The notes under the pieces: generated by a model | What the model saw: the letters and a program-made list of their open reading frames with translations, nothing else | What the model was told of the DNA's origin: nothing | Databases searched by the model: none | Source: Botrytis cinerea B05.10 | Taxonomy: Eukaryota; Ascomycota; Leotiomycetes; Helotiales; Sclerotiniaceae | Direction of reading: 5' to 3' | Assembly: GCF_000143535.2 (NCBI RefSeq) | Contig: NC_037322.1 | Location: 2,193,610-2,257,609, forward strand | Length of the DNA stretch: 64,000 nucleotides | Position numbers and translations under genes: made by a program | In this document: in pieces, positions 10,222 to 20,554 of the stretch | Numbering within the stretch: the stretch's first letter is position 1 | Layout of the letters: the number at the start of each line of letters is the position of its first letter

Positions 10222-12122
10222 TTACAGTCTTTTGCCAAGGATCTTTACTCTGACCCCAAGACTATCTGGATGTGGCTCTCCGATGAAACAATCCCGGACA
10301 GATTCAACATCACGTTCTCGCAAGGTATCATGTAGCTGTAGTTCATATCTTCTTAGCAATGTAGCTAGCACTACGTATAACTCGGTATAGGCAAATCTTG
10401 AGAAGTTACCAAAAGTCAGTTTTGATCAAGGAAAAATCGTAGCAGTAGCATACCTCATTCCCTGACACATCCGAGTACCCTTCCCAAAGGGCACAAAGTA
10501 ACGTTCTGGGACAGGATCTTCTCCCAACCAGCGATTTGGATTAAATTTGTGTGTATTCTCATATATATTAGGATCAAGTAGAATATCGTGAATCGTCATG
10601 CTTGTAGGCGTCTTACGATGAGTCAGCCAACCAATTACTCGATTACAAAAGGAAAAAATGCAGGACCTGCCATTGGTGGTATCTTCCAATTCTTATAAGC
10701 CAGCTCAGTATGAGCCATTAATGGCATTCTTGATGTGATAATTGCAGATATTCGTAATGCCTCCTTGACGGTTGCAACCTATTCTTGTGAGTTGTAGCTC
10801 AAATGAAAGGATTGGATGACTGTATGATACCAAGTAAGGAAGCCCTTCTAAAGCTTTTGCGGATGGTGAGATGGAGTAATCGGGCATTGCTATATCTATT
10901 TCATCCCGTAATCGTCTTAAAATTTGACGGCCAGACAGTATATAGAACATGGCGATGCTCAGAGCGCGAGATGTGGTTTCGGCTGCTGCGGATATCACCA
11001 CAACTGCTTCGTGAGCAAGTCGTTTTGCCGATTTCTCATGAGCTGGTAGATTGCTATCCGATATGCATTGAAACAAGGCCATATTAAAAGAAGTTTCAAG
11101 AATTTTCTGCTTTTCTTGGCTCGCCTGTTGCTGGGATAAAAATCGCTCGGCAAAAGCTCGCATTTCCTATAGCATAGAACCATCGTGTCAGTACTGAGAA
11201 GTAAATTTCTTTATCCAGGAAATGGTACTCACAGCATGATAATGCACTAGTCTGGATAGTTCAGGCATGAAGAATCTTATAATTTTGATAGAAATGTAAA
11301 GAGCTACGGCCATCATCCAGGGAAACTGCTTCATCGGCGGCGTTATTCTGGCAACAGCCCTTATTGTTGCGCTCCAGTCGACTGCAAGCGTCTTGTTTTC
11401 TTGAAGATTCTTATTTTCCCCGAGCGCATACCTTGTGATTGTATCTGTGGTGAAGGCGAGGAAAGTAACGCGAAGGTCAATTATTTCTTTCGTACTCAAA
11501 TACCGTTCAAATTGGTCCGAGAGGATTCGTACTTGATCCAGTATCAAAGGGTGGGCATCGGATATCGCACGTGTAGAGAGTAAATGACTATTGGCAGCAC
11601 GACGTTTTCTATGGATATCATGCTCAACTGTGCCAAAAGCTGCGGCAGGCGGTCAGATAAAATTGATTGTCTCCAAATTGGACAACTACTCACTGCCCAA
11701 AGGTGCGCCAGCCATACTTGCAGCTGGCGGATATTTATCCCTTCTGGTAGGATTTCCAGCGTACAGTGTGTCAAACCAGTCAGGGTCTTGTACGTGGAGC
11801 TCAAATGGATTTATTCTAACAATAGGTCCTAGCCAGTTAGCTTTCATCGATAACGATATCGATTATGATTGAATTTGGCAGCATTTTACTTACCATATAT
11901 TTCATGCATTCGCTGTATTTCCCAGGCAAATTACCCCCCATGGCCTTTCAGCAGGTCGAAGTAGAATTCATACCATTTTGTAAGAGCAGCGAGCTTAAGA
12001 CCTGGAAATTTGGCCAAAGGATGTAGAAACAGACGATAGACAGATAAGACGGTGATATAGCAAACTAAAGTCGATATTATAGCAGCTGTAGGCCCGATAA
12101 TGATTGTCTTCTGGGAAAGCAT
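10222..12122 (-). pseudogene. Cytochrome P450 monooxygenase with one premature stop codon
   Basis: ER-anchored haem monooxygenase, likely a tailoring enzyme for the neighbouring terpene synthase. Seven exons fit: 12122-11894, 11828-11694, 11639-11233, 11166-10831, 10778-10671, 10611-10454 and 10396-10222 (516 codons, normal P450 length, all phases consistent). Intron 5 (10670-10612, 59 nt) has a GC-AG boundary. Features in order: N-terminal membrane anchor ([20 protein letters not shown]), I-helix AAAETTS, ExxR in KEALRIS, NPNRW, and the haem loop PFGKGTRMCQGM with its cysteine ligand. Codon 64 is TAA (11933-11931, HGG*FAWEIQ), where alignment logic expects a lysine (AAA to TAA). No splice choice I tried removes it without losing conserved sequence. 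Everything downstream is intact, so this is either a very recent pseudogene or a single-base error. Confidence 0.87.
10612..10670 (-). other. GC-AG intron inside the P450 gene
   Basis: Read on the minus strand it starts GCAGGTCC and ends CGTAAG, 59 nt. Removing it joins KIPPM to TPTSMTIHD, restoring the conserved IPPxTPxSM segment and the reading frame; the alternative GT donor 4 nt inside breaks the frame. Confidence 0.7.
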
Positions 12123-13337
12123 TGAAGTGTATGTGCAAGAGGAATTGATAGAACTAGAGAAAACGGGGTTTCTCTTCGCCAACTTTGACGTTCTTGACAC
12201 ATTGCTCTGTGCCGACTGAGCTGTATAAATCAGAAATGAGAATGCATAAAGCTCATGATAAAAGCATCTCCACTTGAACGAGAAAGCCAACGGCTTCAAG
12301 ATAGCTCGTGACTAAAGCGCAACGGGCTTGCATCCAAAAGCAACATTATTCCAGATATCCAGTCTGCAGTCAGCAATCTTTCTGCAACCTTCCGTATGTG
12401 ACATATCACCACCCTAGACTACTAGTTGATAGTGGGTGCCTCTCTACGAAGTAAGAGATTTCATACGACTGGTCCCATTTTCGATTTTCACCCCGCGTAG
12501 AGATTAAAAGAAACAAATCCAAAATCTGTTCACATTAGGGTTAGTTCGTGAAATTTGACCAATTAATTACCTTTGACGTGAAAGAGAGGCTGTTTCCCCC
12601 ACCCGCGGTGACAATAGCCTTCTATCATATTATTAGTATTTATACAATCCAATTGTATTAATTGAGAAATCGTTAATTCTTTGTGAAGAAATAAAGCCGA
12701 GGCCCGCGTTAGGCTCGAATTCAATGATGCGCACTTGGATCCTTCGATTTAACATCCCTTCCACCCACTTATAATAAGCAGTGATATTCTACCCACTCCA
12801 AAGTAGGGTAGCAAGTGCAGGTCTTTTGCTTTGATAAGCTAATAAGTAAGGTGGTAAGGACGCCAAATGACCTTTTTGTTCAATAATCGATCCACTTTCC
12901 TCCCTAAATCATACGGAGGTACATCGTGTACTAGATGTATCCCCTGATTAGCTCCTGCGTTTTCCTTTACAATTCATTGCAACAGCATATCAATTCAATT
13001 TATCAACAACCTAAATGAATTCGAAACACGGATCAATAAAATCCTAACGAGCACCAGAAAGTAACTAATGGTACTCAATTATGATTAAAAATAATTTTTG
13101 AAATATTATGCCTTCGTAATATAATCTGATCATATTCGGATGAACTCTATTGAAGGCTAAAATAATAATTATTGTAATATTAGTGATTGTAGAAGACTTA
13201 GTCGGATTTAGCTATAGTCACAAGGTACTACTTATATTAGCCTATCATCGAAAATATACTAAAATTCAACAAAAACACTTTCAATTTAATATAATTCTAT
13301 AAAACTCTTTAGAAGTATTTTTTAGTTATTTCAATTA
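12123..13337. other. P450 upstream region passing into AT-rich DNA
   Basis: No gene supported. The first part is ordinary composition and should contain the P450 promoter. From about 13060 the sequence turns AT-rich and TA-dinucleotide-rich, as expected of RIP-affected DNA. Confidence 0.55.
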
Positions 13338-13733
13338 TGAATTCGTAGAAGCAAACGAAGTGGAAATGTACTCCATGTATGTATTATGTAATCATATATC
13401 TATATAGTAGGCCATTTTCATATTTGCAGATTCATAAAACCCCTTCTGATTGGTCATAAGTAATTTGCCGATGCTAGGGCAGGGTTGTTCCAGCCGAACA
13501 AGGGAGAAAACTATACGAAATCATTTCAATCCAATATACAATCTTAAAAGGAAAGAAAATTCGATTGAAAAAGAAGTAATTAGATTAAAGCAATTGAAAG
13601 CTTTCTAATAATTTAATTAGTTTTAGAATAAACCTTATAATAGTAATAGAATCAATAGATTGAATGGATTGAGTTGAAAGGAGGTGTATTTAGAGGTGTA
13701 TTAGTAAGCAGGGGGTGTAAATGCCTTAGGTAT

Positions 13734-14125
13734 AATTGCTTTAGATGTTTTTCAATATTAGAATCTGAATTAGAATCTGAAAATAAGAAAGAGAATTAGA
13801 AAGAGAATTAAAAAGAGAATTAGAAAGGGAATTAGAATTAGAATTAGAAAGAGAATTAGGAAGAGAATTAGAAAGAGAATAAGAAAGGAGAATAAGAGAA
13901 AGAATTAGAAAGAGAATTAGAAAGATAATAAGAGAGAGAATAAGAGAGAGAATAAGAGAGAGAATAAGAGAAGAGAATTAGAAAAGAGAATAAGAGAGAG
14001 AATAAGAGAGAGAAGAGAATTAGAAAAGAGAACAAGAGAAGAGAATAAGAGAAGAGAATTAGAAAGAGAATTAGAAAGAGAATAAGAAAGAGAATTAGAA
14101 AAGAAAAGAGAATTAAGAGATTTTA
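13734..14125 (+). repeat. Polypurine tract built on GAATTAGAAAGA-like units
   Basis: About 390 bp of irregular GAATTAGAAAGAGAATAAGA units, almost free of C. The strong strand asymmetry gives a spurious minus-strand ORF of Leu/Ser only. A shorter counterpart lies at 25962-26100. Confidence 0.85.
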
Positions 14126-14134
14126 AGATTTTAA

Positions 14135-14304
14135 TGTTACGGAACGTCAATGTAGGATTAACATCGGGCCAATCATTTATTTAATATAGAGTTTTCATAT
14201 CATATATAACTTCACTCTAAAAAGAATTAAAAAGATTAATAAAAAGTCTTATATTCTCTTAAATCCTATAATACACTAGTCATTATCTTACATTAATTCT
14301 AACA
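14135..14304. repeat. Left LTR of the small non-autonomous element
   Basis: 170 bp, begins TGTTACGGAACG and ends TCTAACA; paired with 15732-15901. Confidence 0.85.
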
Positions 14305-14900
14305 ATTCTTTTTATTCAATTCTTTTAAAACAAGCTGTTGATTAGTTTTTGGGAATAACTTCAAAAAGCTTCAAAAGCTTCAAAACTCCTTTAAACTACA
14401 ATATACCTATAATACACTATCAACACACAAACAATAATATTCGAATCATTAAAATACTCTTTATTTTTATAAAATTGAATTAAAAGAATATTAAAAAAGA
14501 AAGCTTTTATAAATCAAACTCTTTAGAAATATTTATAAAGTACCCTTATAATATATCTTCAATATCCTTTTGAAATGAAATAGAATAATTGAATAAAAGT
14601 TAGGAAAGAAAAGGAAAATATTGAAAAAAAGAATCTCTTTTTTGAAAAGCGAATCCTATTTTAGGTAGTGTTTGCGAGATGTTAGCAATACATTTAAATT
14701 TTATTATTGAGATAATAATATCTTTATATAATGCCTAAGGCCTCTTATATAGGGAAAAGTCTAGTTAGCTATTATGTGGCCAATTAGAATCCATTGGTGG
14801 AAGCTGGTTGCAAATGGCCGATATTATGTTGAATAGCTTATATCTAGTAAAAGATAAAATAGTATTTATACTGGAGTTGTTCACCTGGAAACGCAAATAG

Positions 14901-15275
14901 GCCATTTTATAGGATTCCAGGCCTCTCAAGCATTCTCCGCATTTTATAGGATTTTATAGGATTTCAGGATTTCTCTTAGATTTCGAGGACTCAGCGGAAA
15001 GCCAGCGGAGCTCCGCATTTTACAGGATTTTACAGGATTCCAGGCCTCTCAAGCATTCTCCGCATTTTATAGGATTTTATAGGATTTCAGGATTTCTCTT
15101 AGATTTCGAGGACTCAGCGGAAAGCCAGCGGAGCTCCGCATTTTACAGGATTTTACAGGATTTCAGGATTTCTCTTAGATTTCGAGGACTCAGCGGAAAG
15201 CCAGCGGAGCTCCGCATTTTACAGGATTTTACAGGATTCTATACATTTTATAGGATTTTATAGGATTTTCTGGAT
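14901..15275. repeat. 76-bp minisatellite inside the small LTR element
   Basis: Three full 76-bp units (14935-15010, 15058-15133, 15134-15209), each from CTCCGCATTTTA to GCCAGCGGAG, plus one 47-bp short unit (15011-15057) ending in CCTCTCAAGCATT and partial units at both ends. It is much more GC-rich than its surroundings and has escaped the decay seen around it. Confidence 0.9.
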
Positions 15276-15731
15276 TTTGTGTTTGGCTAGTTTTATGCTA
15301 ATGGAACACTATCGATTTCTAATTTTTCAGATTTTCAAGTTTTTATAGTTTTCAGGGATGAAAACCTAAAAAAGAAAGGCAATCCTATTAAATACAAATC
15401 ATCATTTTATTGAAAGCGAATCAATATCAATAAAATAAAAGGAAGGAAGTGGTTATTTTTTTGAATTTTTGAATTTTGAAGATTTTAAAGATTTTAAAGG
15501 GTTTAGCTTTTAGCACTCTTGTATTACAATATAGTTCTTAGAATTATAAAGGAGCTGAATCTTATAAAATAAGGATGTAGGTATTGCAATAGGTTTATTA
15601 CTATAGAATTTAATATGGTTTTAAAAGTATATTGATATAGTAAAAGGAATCTATCGAATAAGCTTTAAAACTTTTGAATTCTTTATAGTGTTTATGGTTT
15701 TTGGGGATGAAAGTCTTGAAGAAAAAGGCTC

Positions 15732-15901
15732 TATTATGGAATGTTAATGTAGGACCGATATCGGGTCAATCATTTATTTGATATAGAGTTTTTATATTAT
15801 ATATAGTTTCATTTTGAAAAGGATTAAGAAGATTAATGAAAAGTCTTATATTCTTCTGGATCCTATGATACGCTAGTTGTCACCTTGTATTGACTCTAAT
15901 A
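15732..15901. repeat. Right LTR of the small non-autonomous element
   Basis: 170 bp, partner of 14135-14304; followed directly by the TTTAA target duplication. Confidence 0.85.
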
Positions 15902-15917
15902 TTTAAAGTTTATAAAC

Positions 15918-16140
<223 letters not shown>

Positions 16141-16310
16141 AATGCTTTTATACTTTATATTATATCTTATAAAGAATTATTTTTGAAACAAAAACTACAA
16201 TTCCTTATATAAACATATTATTATTATTTATAAGAAAATCTCGAGCGTAGCGAGGGTCGGGGGTTTGAGGGCTGGCTTTTATAAAGATTAAAGAAATTAA
16301 ACTAAAATTT

Positions 16311-17369
16311 TATAGTTATATTATATATTAAATATTAAAATCGATATTCAATTAAAAATAAGAAAGTTTATATAAGTAGAATAGTTTTCAATTATACAAG
16401 CCGTCGGGGGAAAAGAATCTCTCAGACTGTAGATTCATGATAGCTTTTTTTCTTTCTTTCTTAGTTTTGAAATAACAAATATTTTTTTATAGATTTAAAG
16501 TCTTTTTAATTATCTAATGCTTTTTTGATATTTTCTAATTGAATCTCTGATGTTTATGTTGTTATTATAATATTTAAAAATAGGTGATTTGATACATTTT
16601 AAAATGATTCACTTGGTGATATAATATGCTTAATAATAAACTATGTTATACTTATTATGGAATTTCATAGACTCACTAGACATGATACCATTGACAAGCA
16701 TTAAAAAAATATTATTGTTGCATTGCATCACCAATTCGATGATGTAACTCCAGGTGGAGTCTCCTTGGCCGCATCTGATTGCCCTTCAATTGTCTTCCGC
16801 TGCATCCCAAGAACAACCGATCTGCCGGACTTACTGGACTATCACACTTCTGCTGCACCATCGCTACCCCTAAGAGGTGGTGGCGGGAGTTGCATAATCG
16901 GGCGAACTTTCTCCGTACTCCGCTGTGGCATGTAAAAGTATTGACTTGATCATGCTGTGCCTCCATGCTGCTCTTGGTTCTCAAGTGCTATCCATGTATC
17001 TTTGAAACGAAAGCTGACCGGTTTTAATGTACTGGGGACATCACAGGCCTAGGTAGGATCTTTCCTGGCTTTCTTTAATTACATGTGCAGTCGCTTCTTA
17101 ATTTCAATATCGGAGAGATTGAGCGGCTAAAATGATGACATCTTTCCTCAAATAATCCACTCAGGAGTCAATAGCCCTGCAGACGAGGAATATAATTTCA
17201 GTTCCTCCAAGCATCCCACCAGATTGGGGGTGGTAATCTTTTGTTACATCAAAGGCGATAGGTGTATTCCAACATGTTAGATACAGTAGATCTAAGGGTC
17301 TGGTATATGTACAGAATGGATAGCCAGAGTGAGTGCGGTATATTAGCCCACTATTGAGAGAGCCATTTG
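16311..17369. other. AT-rich margin and promoter side of the Pth11-like gene
   Basis: AT-rich until about 16710, then normal composition. A short block (16404-16470) is the inverted, diverged counterpart of 26505-26575. Small ORFs at 16712-16984 on both strands show no recognisable domain. Confidence 0.5.
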
Positions 17370-18693
17370 ATGGGTCTCCTTCCAGAAAAGATGATTCTGG
17401 ATTCGCAACATTCTCGCGTCTTCAAATCGCAAATGGGTTTCGAAGCTCGGCAAGAGTCGCCAAACTCCAACCGCGGGCTCAACGACCGTGGAGCACAAGT
17501 CATTATCATTGTAGCAGTGTTCTGGACGATCGCAACGATATCTGTTGTACTGCGACTTCATGCTCGTCGTATGAAAAGAATCGCGTTCATGATTGAAGAC
17601 TGGCTGGTGGTAGGAGCGTTAGTAAGCGTCCCCCACAGACTCTCAGAAGAAAATTGACTAATTAGCCGCAGGTAATCTTTTATGGGTTTGGGAGTGGAGA
17701 CATAATGCTAGTCGTTTTTGGGGGTTCTGGATGGCATGTGGATCAATTGAATCCCGCACAGCTCAAGACAGCTCAAAAGGTATCAACCAACTCACTATAC
17801 ATCAATTAAAAGTGCAAGAGTAGGCTGACATCTATCATCAGGTCTTGCTTGCAAATCAAATGCTGTATGGTGTTGGGCTTGGATTAATCAAATGTAGTAT
17901 CACCATCATGCTGATCAGGATATTTGCGGTCCCGAGATTCAGACTCGCAGGATACTTTGTCTTGGCAATGTGCATCTCATGGACCGTAATGACAATCCTG
18001 ATAGCTTTCCTGATCTGCCGTCCATTGGGCTACAATTGGAATCTTCAACCCACTGCTGGGCATTGTGGGAATACGATATCTGCCTATACAGCCGTTGGTA
18101 TTGTAGATATCATCACGGATATGATGATTCTTTTACTTCCCCAACCTATCATTTGGAGGCTACAAATGCCAACGGCAAATAAAATAGCACTTGCAGCCTT
18201 GATGTGTTTTGGTTTGTTGTAAGTCTTCATTCATTTCGGTACAAATCACGAGTTAACTTTGAGCAGTACTATCTCTATGAGCGTTGCACGAGTGATAACA
18301 ATTCTAAATACCGATTTCTCGGATTTTACTTACAATCTTTACAATTATATCTGGCCCGTGATAGAGTTCGGTGTTGCTATCTTCGTTTGCTGCGGTCCCT
18401 TGTTGCGTCCTATCTTGACCCCCATTATTGGGGCTCTTGCCTCGATCAGAACTCGACTGGAGTCAAAACAGGATTCAAGAAGACAGAGTTCGACGATCAA
18501 AAGAGGGGGCCACCGTGGATTCAGTCAATTGGATGAAGATGGTTTGCCCCTTCGGCCGATCGCGAAAGGAACGCACACCAACACTATTAGCGCCACCATC
18601 GACACCCGGAAGAACGGAACAGGCACTTCCGGCAACGCTGGATCTTCTGATAATACGGCCATTGTGGTAGAGACTGCTTGGGATTGTGCATAA
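17370..18693 (+). CDS. Pth11-like integral membrane protein (fungal rhodopsin-type 7-TM domain)
   Basis: Membrane protein of the large Pth11-like/GPCR-related family found in filamentous ascomycetes, proposed to sense surface or chemical cues. Four exons: 17370-17621, 17672-17779, 17842-18218 and 18267-18693 (387 aa, phases consistent). Seen: an N-terminal stretch RGAQVIIIVAVFWTIAT, the motif RLHARRMKRIAFMIEDWLVV typical of the family, YGVGLGLIKCSITIMLIRIF, the CRPLGYNW loop, a segment ending DMMILLLPQPIIWRLQM, and a final segment NYIWPVIEFGVAIFVCCGPLLRP, giving about seven hydrophobic helices and a Ser/Thr-rich cytoplasmic tail. There is no CFEM domain in front. In-frame ATGs at 17391 and 17436 are alternative starts. 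It is the first of three + strand genes in this block. Confidence 0.9.
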
Positions 18694-20554
18694 TCTCCAG
18701 CATTTCTCTAATTTGGGATCGGTGATGAACTGCCAATTTGATTAGCAGGTAGGGTTCTAGGCACTAGCTAGGATAAGAGAATGAGCACTAGCACGATGTG
18801 GGAATGAGTAGAAGATAATTATGTGAAGTTATTATCAAGATGCATGTCTGGCAACTTGCAAGGGGCCTTTGGAAACACCTTTCTAGTGTCTAGAATCCAG
18901 TGTAAGAACACTTTTGTAACGCTAAGTATGGTCCCCTCAGGATCAACAATCCAATGTTTCTTTGCGTTAATTGTAGGGATAGCAAACCTATAGCTACTAC
19001 GTAGGGTGCTTTAGGATCCGCACCACCAGTGGGTGCACAGACTCACGGGACACTTCCAAATTTTCAATATTTTTCATAAATTCATTCTTCAATTGTTTGA
19101 TATCAAAATTTGTATTTTGATTATTTTATCTTTATTCAAGAACTACAACAATTTTTAAAATAAATGATTCAATATATCAAAAGATATTTACACGTTGATT
19201 TTTGTACTGTCCCGTGAGTCTGTGCACCCACTGGTGCACCAACCATTTAGAAGCCCCACCATTTCTCTGGGGATATTGGCTTGCAAGGCTGGATGGAGTG
19301 AATCAGCCCATAATTCTAATGTACTAGCGTATGTAATATGGAAGTGGGGTTTCATCACGGACTTATATCATGGTTAGAATACTATTTGTCATACTACCTA
19401 TTGTCAAAACTGGTGAACCAAAAGTTAGTCTCCATTTTTCTCGCTTCTCCACGAATTAACAACAAAAAACGGATAAAACCCCTGTAAAAACAATCCACTT
19501 TGCTGATAGATACCAATCACATATATCGCTCAAGCAACTTATAGTCTAGCTTTAGACGAACTGGTGTCTGGCCGACCTCTGTTTTCCGAATTTTGAAGAT
19601 ACCTGCACACAAACTAAACAATCTCGAATACGAATAAAATAGAGCTGACAGCAAATGAAAGTACTGAAAGTGCCTCGAAATTGAACACCCCTGAGAATCA
19701 TGCACTGTCACTGATTTCAGTTTCCTCCCCTAGCTTATCACACTTAATCGGGGTTTTGCTAGCCCTATATCGAGCCTAGTCTTTGTCGCTTAGACGGGAG
19801 TATCGGCAACAACGAGCCATGACAAATAAAGAACTGACCCACTTTGTAAATGTTTCCATCCCATCATACATTCTGTTTCTGTTGCTTCATTTCTCAGGGG
19901 AAGAAAAGTCTAAGATTGTCGGGGTCGGCTAGTGATCGCAATGAGTGGGTTTCGTACTAGTTTTCCAATACCCATACCCAAGTCATTATTAATAAGCAGC
20001 CAATCAGAGGCTCCGATATTTAGCTTTTATAAATAATTCAAAATATCTGTTTATGCTTACAGATATTTGTATATATTTATATTAAATATACAATTTGAAA
20101 AACAGATAGATAGTCTTTGCAATTTATATATATTTTGTATACAAAAACTAAACAAATTATAAAGTTTTTAGATTTTAATATTTTTGTTCTTTATAAAACT
20201 AGAATTAATATCAATATTTATTGAAATAAATTTAAATCTTAAAGTAATAAAACTCATCAAATAATAGTTATATTGTATATGTTTTAATTACTCAATTTAC
20301 AAACATGAGGTTTCATTATTCATATTCAATTGTTGATTAATATATCTAGCTTTTTTATCTCTTAAGTCATTTATATTTATGGATACCCGTAGCCAGCCGT
20401 ACTACCCAAGCTACCCATTGCGACCACTAGGGCCGGGGCAGAATCTTATTTAAGTGAGAAAAGATTATAGGACAGGGCCTCTCTCCCCCTACGATATATA
20501 CTGAGGAACAGATCGCCTTGCAATCACGGCTAGTTCACGGTTAACTGATCAGCC
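18694..20554. other. Intergenic region between the Pth11-like and first GMC genes
   Basis: No supported gene. Contains a MITE (19024-19236) and an AT-rich stretch (about 19990-20380). A TATA-like motif (gatatatac, about 20492) precedes the GMC start at 20555. Confidence 0.55.
19024..19236. mobile_element. MITE, 213 bp with 28-29 bp terminal inverted repeats
   Basis: Left end CACCAGTGGGTGCACAGACT continues to ...CACGGGACA (19024-19052); the exact inverse occupies 19208-19236. The interior is AT-rich and non-coding. A CAC flanks both ends and may be the target duplication, but this overlaps the repeat sequence and is uncertain. Confidence 0.82.

Larger units (their letters stand above)
14135..15901. 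mobile_element. Small non-autonomous LTR element, 1767 bp, TSD TTTAA
   Basis: Two direct repeats of exactly 170 bp (14135-14304 and 15732-15901) begin TGTTACGG/TATTATGG and end TAACA/TAATA, a C/T and G/A difference pattern consistent with RIP. The 5-bp target duplication TTTAA is present at 14130-14134 and 15902-15906. The 1.43-kb interior has no ORF and contains a minisatellite, so the element resembles the TRIM/LARD class that depends on another element's enzymes. The orientation is not determined. Confidence 0.85.

Noticed and set aside
9992..10390. Plus-strand ORFs (e.g. one reading LHDDHSYNDASSQF)
   Set aside because: They lie opposite the last P450 exon (10396-10222) and the MITE end; the minus strand gives a splice- and phase-consistent P450 C-terminus.
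13917..14150. Leu/Ser/Phe-only ORF on the minus strand
   Set aside because: Translation of the polypurine tract.
14901..15275. Possible CRISPR-like array
   Set aside because: Units are contiguous 76-bp tandem repeats without unique spacers, in a eukaryotic genome.
16712..16984. Overlapping ORFs on both strands after the AT-rich block
   Set aside because: No recognisable motif and no continuation by splicing.
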